Assembly: GCF_000014685.1 (NCBI RefSeq)
Contig: NC_008321.1
Span: 3,841,001-3,905,000 of the forward strand
Length of the DNA: 64,000 nucleotides
Direction of reading: 5' to 3'
Source of the DNA: Shewanella sp. MR-4
GTDB taxonomy: Bacteria > Pseudomonadota > Gammaproteobacteria > Enterobacterales > Shewanellaceae
The position numbers and the translations under genes were made by a program. Of this stretch, positions 63,368-64,000 are shown one piece after another (positions within the stretch are counted from its first letter, which is position 1; every line of letters begins with the position of its first letter). Under the pieces are notes generated by a model. The model worked only from the letters and a program-made list of their open reading frames with translations, made no database searches and was not told where the DNA came from.

Positions 63368-63395
63368 AGCATAGGGAACGCGGGTTCCCTATGCT
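63368..63395 (+). terminator. Hairpin after degQ
   Basis: A 12-bp perfect stem AGCATAGGGAAC with loop GCGG is followed by TTTAACTTG. The T-run is weak, so attenuation before degS is as likely as full termination. Confidence 0.55.
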
Positions 63396-63448
63396 TTAAC
63401 TTGTTAAACATGTTAATCTAACTCACCTTTTTCAATACTTAGCCTGCC

Positions 63449-64000
63449 ATGACAATAAAAGAAACCCTGTTATATCTCGGTAAAGCCGTGCTCTTCGGCC
63501 TTATCATGGCGGCCATGTTTTTGTTAGTTACACACTACTTCGACAATAAAAATCTCGGCAGCTCGTTACTGCAAAACCGGGGTAATAACACGGTCGAACT
63601 CTCCTTTGCTAAGGCCGTACGCCGCGCCGCCCCTGCCGTAGTCAATATTTATAGCTTAAGTATCGATCAGAGCCGTCCGCTAAACTCTGGCTCCCTCCAA
63701 GGCCTAGGCTCTGGGGTGATCATGAGTAAAGAAGGCTATATTCTCACGAATTATCATGTGATTAAAAAAGCCGATGAAATTGTGGTGGCACTCCAAGATG
63801 GCCGCAAATTCACCTCGGAAGTCGTAGGGTTTGATCCCGAAACCGATCTTTCTGTGCTTAAGATCGAAGGCGATAATCTTCCAACAGTGCCAGTCAATCT
63901 CGACAGCCCACCGCAGGTTGGGGATGTGGTATTAGCGATTGGTAACCCCTATAACCTCGGCCAAACCATTACCCAAGGCATTATCAGCGCCACGGGTCGT
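63449..64000 (+). CDS. degS: DegS, regulatory serine protease, 3' end off the window
   Basis: 184 codons are present before the window edge. One N-terminal membrane helix (about 10-30) anchors it. H and D of the triad are visible in GYILTNYHVIKKAD and PETDLSVLKI; the serine lies beyond the edge. DegS cleaves RseA to release sigma-E when it senses misfolded porin C-termini. Its neighbour degQ has a sigma-E-like promoter. Confidence 0.93.
   Translation, partial: MTIKETLLYLGKAVLFGLIMAAMFLLVTHYFDNKNLGSSLLQNRGNNTVELSFAKAVRRAAPAVVNIYSLSIDQSRPLNSGSLQGLGSGVIMSKEGYILTNYHVIKKADEIVVALQDGRKFTSEVVGFDPETDLSVLKIEGDNLPTVPVNLDSPPQVGDVVLAIGNPYNLGQTITQGIISATGR

Noticed and set aside
1..64000. CRISPR array, rRNA operon or complete insertion sequence
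   Set aside because: No regularly spaced repeats, rRNA sequence or transposase with terminal inverted repeats was seen.

Overview
The window looks like chromosomal DNA of a Shewanella species (gammaproteobacterium). The evidence is a complete [FeFe]-hydrogenase cluster in the order hydA-hydB-cytochrome b-hydG-hydX-hydE-hydF, a MotX homologue beside rnr and purA, the tolC/nudF/yqiB/cpdA/yqiA/parE and rplM-rpsI/zapE/degQ/degS neighbourhoods, tandem anion-type porins, and FNR/CRP-like sites upstream of anaerobic genes. This assignment rests on recognised gene order and protein character, not on a database search.

Positions 1-9500 form an accessory island. Bases 1-4500 are AT-rich. They carry a left-truncated replication-initiator-like gene (open to the window edge), a DUF3987 P-loop protein, an AT-rich intergenic stretch with repeated TGGGA motifs, and an orphan lysine-rich protein. 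A perfect-ended 12-bp inverted repeat (4539-4569) precedes a second, more GC-balanced module: a tyrosine recombinase overlapping a tandem-AAA+ ATPase gene, then DUF6641-, DUF2787- and YegP/DUF1508-type genes. The island abuts tRNA-Leu(CAA) at 9188-9274. A 5'-half tRNA copy lies between that gene and a strong promoter, which looks like a recombination scar.

Positions 9500-42000 are core chromosome: a hemerythrin-tailed chemoreceptor, a 43-residue DUF3149 protein, a SieB-like membrane protein, an orphan histidine kinase, tcdA, two tandem porins, parC / PQQ-type dehydrogenase / parE, yqiA-cpdA-yqiB-nudF divergent from tolC, an envelope cluster, a PspC-type small-protein cluster, dusA, a Fur-type iron locus (TonB receptor plus piuC), cheX, alr, dnaB and an S46 dipeptidyl-peptidase.

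Positions 42000-49400 hold the hydrogenase cluster. HydA/HydB form the enzyme, a cytochrome b probably links it to quinones, and HydE/F/G build the H-cluster. HydX is embedded with 0- and 1-nt junctions. Positions 49500-64000 are mostly minus-strand housekeeping: rpsF-priB-rpsR-rplI, rnr-rlmB, motX, purA, yjeT, rplM-rpsI and zapE. Two plus-strand envelope genes (DUF481 and an MFS transporter) lie among them. The window ends with degQ and the start of degS, with a sigma-E-like promoter upstream of degQ.
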